Assembly: GCF_009909615.1 (NCBI RefSeq)
Contig: NZ_WWNE01000002.1
Location: forward strand, 877-64,876
Direction: 5' to 3'
DNA from: Acidiluteibacter ferrifornacis
GTDB lineage: Bacteria; Bacteroidota; Bacteroidia; Flavobacteriales_E; Vicingaceae
DNA: 64,000 bases
The notes beneath the pieces are model-generated. The model was given only the letters and a program-made list of their open reading frames with translations, was not told the origin of the DNA and made no database searches. The translations under genes and the position numbers were made by a program. Shown piece after piece: positions 16,967-25,768 of this stretch (positions within the stretch are counted from its first letter, which is position 1; each line of letters opens with the position of its first letter).

Positions 16967-18201
16967 AAAACAATCTTTTTTTGATTACAACCATTGCTTT
17001 GATGTTCGCTTTGGTTTTGGATAGAAAAGCTACTACTTACTTTATTGGCTTTTGGTTTATCAGTGCTATATATGAAGCTTTTCAAAATAATGAACACCCT
17101 TTTAAACAAAATTTAAAGTGGTGCATTATTATCGCTTCAATGTTTGTCCTATATACCATAGGTTATTTGTTTTCAGAATTCAGTAGAGAGGCTTCTGCTG
17201 CACTTGAAATTAAACTATCCTTTTTCATTTTTCCACTCGGTTTCTTTTTAAGGCGTAAACCGATCTCTGCCAAAGAGATAAAAATAGCTCTACTTGCCTT
17301 TCAATTAGCTTGTTTAATATCTGCTCTTTATCTGGCAGCGCAATTAATTCCTGCTGTAATAAAAAACTCTAATTTAATTACCACAGAATCATTTACCTAC
17401 GCCGTTCGGACTTTTACAGAGAAGACGTTAGGCGTTCATTCAACTTACTTAAGTATCTTTTATCTATTTTCTATCTACATTGAGCTAAAGGGATATGGAT
17501 TAAGAATCATTTTAAAAAACAAGAAAATCAAGGTCGTAATTCAAGCTTTTCAAATTTTAACACTCTCTGTAATCGTTTTATTACTAGTAGCACGAGCACC
17601 TATTATTGCCTTTTTTGTAGGTGTTATAATTGTCGAAATATTAAAAAACTGGAAAAGAGGAACCCTAATTCTTCTTTCATGTTTAGCGATACTTTTAGCT
17701 GCAATCTTTTTTATTCCAGGCGTTGGAAACCGATTTGAAGAAGCGATAAACTCACATGAAATTACGGAAAATGAAAGTTCAGTAAACTCATCTAATCTTA
17801 GAAGAAGCATTCTAGTTTGTTCGAATAAACTAGTTTCTGAAAACTGGCTAAGAGGAGTTGGATTAGACCACATCCAATATAGTTTAAACAGTTGTTACGA
17901 TTCATTCAATAATAAAGAACTTTCGGAGACCGGATATAACACACACAATCAATATTTTGACATAATACTTGGCCTAGGTATTCTCGGACTCATTATGTTT
18001 ATTATAATTCTTATCTACCCTTCTCAACACCTTATTAAACCTCAATTTGCGCTTCTTCTATTTTTTAAATTGTTTATTGCTATTTGCTTACTAACTGAGA
18101 ATCTACTTAATCGACAACACGGCGTGGTTTTCTTTGTTTTTTTTAACTGTCTATTCGTTTCTCATTATCTATGGATAAATAAACAGAAGAAGTTAGAATG
18201 A
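16945..18201 (+). CDS. O-antigen ligase-like (Wzy/WaaL) membrane protein
   Basis: A 418-residue protein with about ten hydrophobic segments. A periplasmic loop near residues 265-330 holds SNLRRSILVCSNKLVSENWLRGVGLDHIQ and then GYNTHNQYFDIILGLG; the G(V)G and HNQY pieces are typical of the Wzy_C/O-antigen ligase family. It would polymerise or transfer glycan at the periplasmic face. With an ABC exporter next door, a ligase role fits best. The start is a GTG inside the previous gene. Starting at the next internal Met would remove most of the first transmembrane segment. Confidence 0.75.
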   Translation: MLKRSLLKNNLFLITTIALMFALVLDRKATTYFIGFWFISAIYEAFQNNEHPFKQNLKWCIIIASMFVLYTIGYLFSEFSREASAALEIKLSFFIFPLGFFLRRKPISAKEIKIALLAFQLACLISALYLAAQLIPAVIKNSNLITTESFTYAVRTFTEKTLGVHSTYLSIFYLFSIYIELKGYGLRIILKNKKIKVVIQAFQILTLSVIVLLLVARAPIIAFFVGVIIVEILKNWKRGTLILLSCLAILLAAIFFIPGVGNRFEEAINSHEITENESSVNSSNLRRSILVCSNKLVSENWLRGVGLDHIQYSLNSCYDSFNNKELSETGYNTHNQYFDIILGLGILGLIMFIIILIYPSQHLIKPQFALLLFFKLFIAICLLTENLLNRQHGVVFFVFFNCLFVSHYLWINKQKKLE

Positions 18202-18255
18202 AAGTACTTTTTAATCAATCGTTAAGACAGGCTTTCAGCTTCTACAGAATATCAA

Positions 18256-18263
18256 TAACTTTG
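18256..18263 (+). promoter_or_regulatory. Possible -7 box for the Wzm/Wzt-like pair
   Basis: TAACTTTG matches TAnnTTTG, 22 bases before the TTG start at 18286, in the only gap larger than 80 bases within this part of the locus. No clear -33 TTG. Confidence 0.4.
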
Positions 18264-18285
18264 CATACTTTCTAGATTTAAAAAT

Positions 18286-19071
18286 TTGAAAACTTCTTAT
18301 ATATCAAACACATCTAAAATCTCACACTTTACGAACTTAGTTTGGATACTTTCATTAAAAAATCTGAAACTAAGGTATAAGAATTCTATACTTGGTTTTA
18401 TGTGGAGCCTGCTAACTCCGTTACTTTATTTAGCCATTTTCACATTTATCTTTAGTAAGGCATTCCCTGATTTAGAAAATTATCCACTTTATGCCCTAAC
18501 TGGCTTAATATTTTGGAATTTTTACAGTAACGCCACCACAACTGCCATTAACTCTGTAATAAATAGTAGAGGAGTTCTCAAGTCTCTTAAAGTAGAAACA
18601 ATTGCTTTACCAATTTCTGAGGTTGTTACCTCCATCATCAATTTACTTTTCTCCTTTATTCCTTTTGGTATACTGATGGTTGTTTTTGATGCTTCTATTG
18701 GATTTGAAACTCTGTTCATCTTTTTCGCGATGCTTTTATTTGCACTTTTTACCCTAGGAATTGGTCTATTTGTATGTGCGTTTAATGTGTACTTTAGAGA
18801 TGTTGGTCTTTTATACACCTCATTAACTCCTGCATTGTTTTACTTCACACCTATCGCTTATTCTACTAAACTAGTTCCAGAACAGTTCCAGCTTTTAATT
18901 AAGTTAAATCCACTATATCATTTCATGGAGTTATTTAGAACTATTTTGTATTATAACCAAATCCCTGATTTATATCAATGGAGCTTAGTTATTTGTATTA
19001 CGGCCTTCTTTTTTGGTGTGGGATTACTTGTCTTTAAAAAACTAGAAAAAGGATTTATTTCTAATTACTAA
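18286..19071 (+). CDS. Polysaccharide ABC exporter permease (Wzm-like)
   Basis: A 261-residue ABC-2 permease with six predicted membrane segments. Characteristic pieces are LKLRYKNSILGFMWSLLTPLLYLAIFTFIFS near the start, NVYFRDVGLLYTSLTPALFYFTPI, and LNPLYHFMELFR near the end. It pairs with the ATPase that follows to export lipid-linked glycan across the inner membrane. The start is a TTG. The next in-frame ATG (in GFMWSLL) would delete the conserved amphipathic start. Confidence 0.9.
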   Translation: MKTSYISNTSKISHFTNLVWILSLKNLKLRYKNSILGFMWSLLTPLLYLAIFTFIFSKAFPDLENYPLYALTGLIFWNFYSNATTTAINSVINSRGVLKSLKVETIALPISEVVTSIINLLFSFIPFGILMVVFDASIGFETLFIFFAMLLFALFTLGIGLFVCAFNVYFRDVGLLYTSLTPALFYFTPIAYSTKLVPEQFQLLIKLNPLYHFMELFRTILYYNQIPDLYQWSLVICITAFFFGVGLLVFKKLEKGFISNY

Positions 19072-19074
19072 TTG

Positions 19075-19842
19075 ATGGAAGCAGACAATCAGAATAAAGA
19101 AGTTATTATTGAAGCTAAAAATCTATCCGTTGGTTTTTTAGTGACGAAGCATGGAATTAATAATTTTAAGGACTTCTTACTAACCATGGGAATTAGAAAA
19201 TTGTTTGAAAACAAAGAAGTTTTAAATGACTTCAGCTTAACCATATATAAAGGAGAATGTTTTGGAATAATGGGGCGAAACGGATCAGGGAAAAGTACTT
19301 TTTTAAGGGCAATCTCAGGAATAATGAAACCCAATAAAGGAACCTTAACTGTAAATGGAAAAGTTGCTCCAATGATGGCTTTAGGTGTTGGCTTAGAGCC
19401 AGAATTAACAGGCTTAGAAAACATTAAACTTCTAGGAACTTTAATGGGATTAACTCAAAAAGAAATCAAACAATCCCTACAAGACATCATAGCGTTTTCT
19501 GAGTTAAGCGAATATGACATAAACTCTCAAGTGAAGAGATACTCACAAGGTATGCTTGCGCGTCTGGCTTTTTCGATAACCGTTGCTAAAGACCCTGAAA
19601 TTTTAATTGTTGATGAAGCTCTTACAGTTGGAGATTTGGGGTTTAAACAAAAATGTGCACAACGAATTGAAGAAATTAGAAAAAATGGGAGCACTATTAT
19701 TTATGTTTCTCACCACCTAGAAGATATCAAAAGTATCTGTAAAAGAGCTTGCTTCATAAAGGATGGTAAAGTATTAAAGGTAGGGTCAATTGAAGAAATT
19801 TCTGATCTGTATGAATTAGAAATGGCAAGAAAGAAAAACTAA
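19075..19842 (+). CDS. Polysaccharide ABC exporter ATPase (Wzt-like, short form)
   Basis: A 255-residue ABC ATPase: Walker A GRNGSGKST, signature YSQGMLARLA, Walker B EILIVDEAL and the switch VSHHLED. The ATG at 19075 follows the permease stop by 3 bases. It lacks the extra C-terminal carbohydrate-binding domain of O8/O9a Wzt (these are over 400 residues), so chain-end recognition of that type is not expected. It resembles the short KpsT/TagH class. It energises export with the adjacent permease. Confidence 0.93.
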   Translation: MEADNQNKEVIIEAKNLSVGFLVTKHGINNFKDFLLTMGIRKLFENKEVLNDFSLTIYKGECFGIMGRNGSGKSTFLRAISGIMKPNKGTLTVNGKVAPMMALGVGLEPELTGLENIKLLGTLMGLTQKEIKQSLQDIIAFSELSEYDINSQVKRYSQGMLARLAFSITVAKDPEILIVDEALTVGDLGFKQKCAQRIEEIRKNGSTIIYVSHHLEDIKSICKRACFIKDGKVLKVGSIEEISDLYELEMARKKN

Positions 19843-19863
19843 TACATCTAAAAATAAAGTCTT

Positions 19864-21750
19864 TTGGGAATAGTAAGCAAAGTTCGAGAGGTAGTCGGAA
19901 GACAAACCTTTATGCAATCTCATGAAAAGTGGAGTTTTCATCGTTTTGTAGTATTTTTTTTCTCAGTAGATGGATTCAAAAAAATGATCCGTTTTGCAGG
20001 AAAAGTCTTTCGCTACATATGGCGAAAATATTTTGGAGGACCTCAAACAGAAGATTTAGTTTATGCTAAATGGAGAAGAAAAAACATGCCCAAAAAAAAG
20101 GATTTCGAAGCATTTGAAAAAAAGGAAAAACAATTTACTCATCAGCCAAAATTTTCGATTGTTATTCCTGTATTCCGATCCAACTTAAATCATTTTAAAC
20201 AAGCCATAGAATCAATAAATAATCAACTATACTCTAATTGGGAGGTATGCATTGCCGACGACAATTCTAAAGAAGAAGGTTTACTTTCCTATTTGCGTGA
20301 GCTAGAAAAAAATCCAAAATTTAAAGTGATTTATAGAACTGAAAATGGACATATTTCTGCTTGTAGCAATTCAGCCTTAGAGTTAGCAACAGGAGACTTT
20401 ATCTGCTTTATGGATCATGATGACTTATTGACAAAAGATGCGTTGTTTCAATTCGCAGATGCACTAAATTTAGATTCCTCTTTAGATATTATTTATTCAG
20501 ATGAAGATAAAATAACAGAAAAAGGTAGGTATACACAGCCCAACTTTAAACCCAGTTGGAGCCCAGACACCTTTTTATCTAGAAATTATATCGGCCATTT
20601 TGTAGGTATAAAAAAGTCGATTGTAGACCAACTGAACGGCTTCCGACTTGGTTTCGAAGGGAGCCAGGACTACGATCTTTTACTCCGGGCTACAGAGATT
20701 TCACAACAAATACACAGAATACCAAAAATTCTTTATCATTGGCGAATGCATGACAAGAGTACTGCAATGAATGAAGAGGCAAAAGACTACTCTTTTTTAA
20801 GTGGTGTAAAGGCTTTAAACGAAGCACTGCAGAGGAGAAATATAAATGGTATCGCTAGCCTCCAGAGTGGAAAGCCTGGATTTTATAGAATCAGTTATGC
20901 CCTAGAAAATACACCGAAAGTGAGTATAATCATACCAACATATAACAACTCTGAGGTTTTAACCACTTGCATCCATTCCATTTTTGAAAAGACGTCATAT
21001 CAGAATTTTGAAATAATTTTGATTAACAACAACAGTAACGAAAAGGCTTTATTTGATTGTTTTAAACTCTGGAAGTCTAAGTATGGTGAACAATTTCAAT
21101 TATTGGACTGTCCCTACCCTTTCAACTACTCAAAATTAATGAATGATGGAGTGGCTCATGCCAGTGGTGATTTTATACTATTGCTCAATAACGACACTGA
21201 AGTTATCCAGAATGACTGGATAGAACAAATGATTCATCATGCTCAAAGAAAATCCATAGGAGCCGTAGGAGTGAAACTACTATATCCTAACGATACAGTT
21301 CAGCATGGAGGCGTGGTATTGGGAATTGGAGGAGTTGCAGGGCACACCTTTATAGGAGCAAAAAAAGATGATCCAGGATATTTTTACTATTTAACTTCTG
21401 TCACCAATTATAGTGCGGTAACTGCTGCTTGCTTAATGGTAGAGAAGAGCAAATACCTTGCTGTTGGTGGTTTTGATGAACAACTGGCTGTTGAGTATAA
21501 TGATGTGGACTTTTGCTTAAAATTAATTGAAAAAGGATATTACAATCTTTTTAATCCAGATGTAGTATTATACCATTACGAATCTTTGACACGAGGTCAT
21601 CCTTATGCGACCAAGGAGTCCTATAAACGTCATTTAAGCGAAGTAAAATACTTTAAAAAGAAGTGGCAGAGTTATATTGATAATGACCCATTTTACAACC
21701 CGAATTTATCTCTGATTACCACACACTTTGAGCCTGACGTTGTTCTATAA
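19864..21750 (+). CDS. Two-domain GT2 glycosyltransferase
   Basis: A 628-residue protein with two GT-A domains in tandem. The first spans about residues 95-300 (FSIVIPVFRSN, IADDNS, GDFICFMDHDD, SEDEDK-type loop, GSQDYDLLLR). The second spans about residues 350-590 (VSIIIPTYNNS, LINNNS, DFILLLNNDTE, and the acceptor-site VEYNDVDFCLK). Both keep a DxD-type metal motif, so both may be active, as in bifunctional rhamnan or chain-extension enzymes. The start is a TTG at 19864. It is the last gene of the plus-strand glycan block and converges on the O-acetylation operon with 5 bases between stops. Confidence 0.88.
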   Translation: MGIVSKVREVVGRQTFMQSHEKWSFHRFVVFFFSVDGFKKMIRFAGKVFRYIWRKYFGGPQTEDLVYAKWRRKNMPKKKDFEAFEKKEKQFTHQPKFSIVIPVFRSNLNHFKQAIESINNQLYSNWEVCIADDNSKEEGLLSYLRELEKNPKFKVIYRTENGHISACSNSALELATGDFICFMDHDDLLTKDALFQFADALNLDSSLDIIYSDEDKITEKGRYTQPNFKPSWSPDTFLSRNYIGHFVGIKKSIVDQLNGFRLGFEGSQDYDLLLRATEISQQIHRIPKILYHWRMHDKSTAMNEEAKDYSFLSGVKALNEALQRRNINGIASLQSGKPGFYRISYALENTPKVSIIIPTYNNSEVLTTCIHSIFEKTSYQNFEIILINNNSNEKALFDCFKLWKSKYGEQFQLLDCPYPFNYSKLMNDGVAHASGDFILLLNNDTEVIQNDWIEQMIHHAQRKSIGAVGVKLLYPNDTVQHGGVVLGIGGVAGHTFIGAKKDDPGYFYYLTSVTNYSAVTAACLMVEKSKYLAVGGFDEQLAVEYNDVDFCLKLIEKGYYNLFNPDVVLYHYESLTRGHPYATKESYKRHLSEVKYFKKKWQSYIDNDPFYNPNLSLITTHFEPDVVL

Positions 21751-21755
21751 TATAC

Positions 21756-23441
21756 TTACTCCACTAGTAAGTCATCTATAAAGCGTTCCATCATCTCATG
21801 AATGATTATGTCTGGTTTTTCTTGGAGAATTCTTTTATCGTTTAAACGATTACCCCAAACTATACCAGAATAACTAAAGTGTTCAGCTAGATGGCTGCGC
21901 AAATACTCACTATATGAATCTCTATACAGTAACATCCTAGGTTGATTCTTGTTTTCATGTATGTAATACATAAAGTTTGATTCTCCTTCCATATTTACTC
22001 CTATATTTAATAATACATGCTCTGAACTATTTTTAGGAGTTAGATAATAAGTGGTTCGAGCAAAAGTATTCTTCATATCAATTAATCCCACCAAGTCTCC
22101 TGAAGAATCAACTTTAGTTTCCACAATAAAATCCTGAATCGATAATGTTGGTGAAATTTGAGGAAAGTCTTCTCGGATACGATTAATGATTAATTGATAA
22201 ACGTAAAACGCACCCAGCCTATTCCAGTGAGTATCAGTTTGATAATACACTATGTGGTCTTTTTTGAGATGCACTAATGTTTCATAGGGATCAATTAGTC
22301 GAATAAAAGAGTTTTCCTTTAGATAATTTATTAATTGTTTCCATTTTGTTGTATTGGAAACTTGTTTCAAGCTGTTTGGCAAATATTCAGGATAAACTCT
22401 ATGTTTCATTGGTGGAATAACCAGGTAATATGCAATTCCATATTGTTCTAATAAAGTAGCCTTTGCTTCTAAACTGCTTTTTATTTTATCTAATTGATCA
22501 TTACTATAGAGCACTGCTCCCCGATTTAATTGAACAACATCCTCTGCAGCGTTAAAGAGCCAACCTTCTTTTCCTATCCTTACTACATCAGGCTTTGGAC
22601 TCATATTAAAAGCATGAAATTTAACATAATTCCCAATGAACCTTAATTCATTTCTAAACGGAAAATGATCATTATAATATTTATCAAAATTTTTCGGAAT
22701 TCTCCAAATGTTAACATTTAAATCAGGGAAAGAGGCCAATTCTCTATTCTCTCGTGATCTATTATCTTTTGGAGTAATTAATGGAGTGAAAAGGAAGGTT
22801 ATAAAAGTTAAACAAAAATTAGCATTGTATTTTATGTTTAATGATAGTTTACCTAAAAAATATAAAGTTAGTAACACAATAAAAACGAGCAATGCAGCAA
22901 TAATAGCAATGAATTTTTGCCAATAAAACAAATGAAAGTCCAAATTTCTAAATATGGTATTCTTTATAGTAAAAGTGGTCATTTGATTATTTAATGAGAC
23001 AAGAATTCCTTCCTCAATGTATTTAGCTGGAGTAGGATTAGTCAAGTCTGATTTAGAAATTCTAATAGCAGAAAATAACTTTTCTTTTGGAATAGTAATC
23101 GTGCCAAATAAACCCTCTAATTCAAACCCCTTTACAACAATATCTAACTCGTCTTCAAATAATATATTTAATGATAAAACCTCTTTATCTGATGGTCTAG
23201 GAATAACCAGTCTATTCAACCCTACTTGAAGGGGTTTCTCTGAAACGAGCGCACCTATTTGACCAGGAGCTATATTAATAGAATGCTTTATAGTCGCTTG
23301 TTTTGACACATCCATGATTAATTGGTAATTAATCTTGGTCTTCGATACCGTTGACGTATAAAGAATATAGAAAACTGTAGAATAACATAACCATGCTACC
23401 ATCAACAAAAAAATAATTCTATGTATCCAATCTCTCATCAT
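21756..23441 (-). CDS. AlgJ/AlgX-like SGNH O-acetylation protein
   Basis: A 561-residue protein with a membrane segment at about residues 9-30 and another at about 175-200. A C-terminal SGNH-like domain follows, with DHFPFRNEL, RIGKEGWLFN, YQTDTHWNRLGAF (the DxHW-type motif) and LYRDSYSEYL (the Ser motif). This is the ALGX/SGNH-like family that moves acetyl groups to polysaccharide outside the inner membrane, fed by an MBOAT partner. It is the last gene of a four-gene operon, 3 bases after its MBOAT. Its long N-terminal periplasmic region (about residues 35-170) is unlike AlgJ and has no clear match. Confidence 0.8.
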   Translation of the reverse strand: MMRDWIHRIIFLLMVAWLCYSTVFYILYTSTVSKTKINYQLIMDVSKQATIKHSINIAPGQIGALVSEKPLQVGLNRLVIPRPSDKEVLSLNILFEDELDIVVKGFELEGLFGTITIPKEKLFSAIRISKSDLTNPTPAKYIEEGILVSLNNQMTTFTIKNTIFRNLDFHLFYWQKFIAIIAALLVFIVLLTLYFLGKLSLNIKYNANFCLTFITFLFTPLITPKDNRSRENRELASFPDLNVNIWRIPKNFDKYYNDHFPFRNELRFIGNYVKFHAFNMSPKPDVVRIGKEGWLFNAAEDVVQLNRGAVLYSNDQLDKIKSSLEAKATLLEQYGIAYYLVIPPMKHRVYPEYLPNSLKQVSNTTKWKQLINYLKENSFIRLIDPYETLVHLKKDHIVYYQTDTHWNRLGAFYVYQLIINRIREDFPQISPTLSIQDFIVETKVDSSGDLVGLIDMKNTFARTTYYLTPKNSSEHVLLNIGVNMEGESNFMYYIHENKNQPRMLLYRDSYSEYLRSHLAEHFSYSGIVWGNRLNDKRILQEKPDIIIHEMMERFIDDLLVE

Positions 23442-23444
23442 CTA

Positions 23445-24854
23445 TCAAAACCTAAAGTAAATAAATGGGCTATAAGTATTGCTAACCATTTCAACCACAG
23501 AAAATATAAATACCAATATTATCAATGCGCTCTCCCAATACTTTGTCCAGGGGTAAAATTGAAGTCTTTGTAACAGTTTATGCATCGGAATACATAATAC
23601 TAAAGCAGCAAATAGAGTTAACCAATAATAGCTATTCATAAAATAACTTATCTCATATTGACTCTCTACCAAATTCATTCCCAGCATTGTTTTCTGAATT
23701 TGTAGTGCATCAGTCCAATTTTCAATTCTAAACAATACCCAACCAAAAACAACAATTAATAACATATACATGTGTTGTATGATAGCAGGCATTCGTTTCA
23801 ATATTTTGTCGAAACCAGCTCGCTCAATTAACATAAATATTCCATGAAAAAGACCCCATATCACAAAGCTCCAACTAGCTCCATGCCACAAACCAGTGAT
23901 AAAAAAGACTATAATCAAATTTCGCATTGTCAGAAGAGTGGATCCTCTACTTCCTCCTAAAGGAATATACAAATAATCTCTAAACCATATGGATAGTGAT
24001 ATATGCCAACGTGTCCAAAACTCACGAATTGATTTAGAAATATAGGGAAAATTAAAGTTTTCAGCTATATCAAACCCAAACATTTTACCTAATCCTATGG
24101 CCATATCTGAGTATCCTGAGAAATCATAATAAATTTGTAAAGAATAAGCTAATACAGCTAACCATGCCATAGGTGTTGAAATATCATTGACAGGCAACAT
24201 GTAGATTTCATCCGCTATATAGGCCATTGGATTAGCAATCAACATCTTCTTGCCCAATCCTATTACAAAGCGTCGGATTCCTTCATTAAATTTGATTAAA
24301 TTTTGTGTTCGTTGTAATAATTGCTCAGCAATCTCATTATACCTAACGATTGGACCGGCTACCAATTGGGGGAAAAGTGCAACATACAACCCTAAATTTA
24401 AAAAGTTCCGTTGAGCTTTTACCTCTTTACGGTATACATCAACCAGATAAGAAATACTTTGGAATGTATAAAAAGAAATACCCAAAGGAAGGCGTTCATA
24501 TTTGATTCCATCAATAATTGGAATACTTAAGACGCTCAGAAGCTGATTAATATTCTCTACGATGAATTGAGAATACTTGAAATAGACCAAGACTCCTAGG
24601 TTTACAACAATACCTACTATCAGTGCTACAACTTTACTCCGTCCCTCTTTATTCTCAATCCATTTACCTATAAAAAAATTAAGTAATATGGAAGCAAGCA
24701 TTACAAATACTTTCTCTCTTTCTCCCCAAGCATAGAAATATAAAGAAGCAATAAACAATAAAGTATTTTGCCATTTTATATTTCTCCAAACATAATTTCC
24801 AATCAGAATGAAAGGTAGAAAGGAGAACAAGAAAAGTAAAGAACTAAAAATCAT
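23445..24854 (-). CDS. MBOAT O-acyltransferase (AlgI-like), copy 2
   Basis: A 469-residue protein with about eleven membrane segments. Signature pieces are LGISFYTFQSISYLVDVYR, PQLVAGPIVRYNEI, YYDFSGYSDMAIGLG, FWTRWHISLS and GLWHGASWSFVIWGLFHG, which holds the MBOAT His. It passes acetyl groups from the cytoplasm to periplasmic partners. It overlaps the upstream SGNH gene by 4 bases (ATGA) and is followed closely by the AlgJ-like gene, its likely partner. Confidence 0.93.
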   Translation of the reverse strand: MIFSSLLFLFSFLPFILIGNYVWRNIKWQNTLLFIASLYFYAWGEREKVFVMLASILLNFFIGKWIENKEGRSKVVALIVGIVVNLGVLVYFKYSQFIVENINQLLSVLSIPIIDGIKYERLPLGISFYTFQSISYLVDVYRKEVKAQRNFLNLGLYVALFPQLVAGPIVRYNEIAEQLLQRTQNLIKFNEGIRRFVIGLGKKMLIANPMAYIADEIYMLPVNDISTPMAWLAVLAYSLQIYYDFSGYSDMAIGLGKMFGFDIAENFNFPYISKSIREFWTRWHISLSIWFRDYLYIPLGGSRGSTLLTMRNLIIVFFITGLWHGASWSFVIWGLFHGIFMLIERAGFDKILKRMPAIIQHMYMLLIVVFGWVLFRIENWTDALQIQKTMLGMNLVESQYEISYFMNSYYWLTLFAALVLCIPMHKLLQRLQFYPWTKYWESALIILVFIFSVVEMVSNTYSPFIYFRF

Positions 24855-25768
24855 GGATTCAACTTTTTAGATATTAAACTAGCTACACTTTTTGCTCCAT
24901 TTGCATTTAAATGACCATTGTCAAAATGGTATTTTCTATCTTGCAACTCATTGGAGAAATCCAAAATTGGTACATTTTTTCCCACTATTTCAACTAGTCG
25001 ATCATTAAATCCAACTAATTTAGCTTTGTATGATGGCAATCTAACCAAATACAAATCAATCCCCATTGTTTCACTCTCGTTTACAATCGCGATAAGAGAC
25101 TCGATAAATGTTTTTTGTTCCTTCTGAGGGGAATAATCTATACTTAAATTTCGATCGACCAACTTGTTTAGGTGTTTATCTTCATTTGAAAGGGGAATAA
25201 ACCCAAACTCATTTACATTTGTTGTTTCATCAGGCTCAAGTCTACCTTTAAAAACCCAATTTATTGCTTCAAACATGTTTTGGTTTTCTCTGTATAACCA
25301 ACTCACTTTTGAAGGTAAGTAACTCTTGGAGGAATTTTTTACGATTTCATTCAGTACGGGCTCGTATTGAATAAAGGGAAACAGCTTGTCCTTTCTATAA
25401 ATGGCCTTTTCATTTACTTTAAAAGCATCATCATCATCAACTACAAGAAGGATTGTTTTGGGTTGATAGACTTGTGTAATAATATTAAAGATACTTTCGT
25501 GAAAGTTAAGATTTGACCCTGAAAAGCCAAAATTATACGCCGTTTGATTATTGAGATTTTTCTCTAGTTCTCCTGTATCAATTCCATTTAAGGACCTAGA
25601 AGACCCAATGATAACAACATCACTTCTCACCTTACCTTTCATTAGCAACTCAATCCGTTGGTCATATTGTCGATTTATAATCCCTTTAGAAATAGAAAAA
25701 CCAATCGGTTTATCCACAAGGAAAATAATGAATACAAACAAGGCTATTTTAACAATTAATTGTTTCAT
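24851..25768 (-). CDS. SGNH/GDSL-like acetylation protein
   Basis: A 305-residue protein with an N-terminal membrane anchor or signal (about residues 5-24). Block I is VVIIGSSRSLNGI with the nucleophile Ser. A mid-region NFGFSGSNLNFHESI resembles blocks II/III. The end has FDNGHLNANGAKSV, giving the Asp and His. It probably handles acetyl groups in the periplasm together with the MBOAT encoded just before it. It overlaps both neighbours (1 base with the MBOAT upstream, 4 with the one downstream), showing tight coupling. Confidence 0.8.
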   Translation of the reverse strand: MKQLIVKIALFVFIIFLVDKPIGFSISKGIINRQYDQRIELLMKGKVRSDVVIIGSSRSLNGIDTGELEKNLNNQTAYNFGFSGSNLNFHESIFNIITQVYQPKTILLVVDDDDAFKVNEKAIYRKDKLFPFIQYEPVLNEIVKNSSKSYLPSKVSWLYRENQNMFEAINWVFKGRLEPDETTNVNEFGFIPLSNEDKHLNKLVDRNLSIDYSPQKEQKTFIESLIAIVNESETMGIDLYLVRLPSYKAKLVGFNDRLVEIVGKNVPILDFSNELQDRKYHFDNGHLNANGAKSVASLISKKLNP

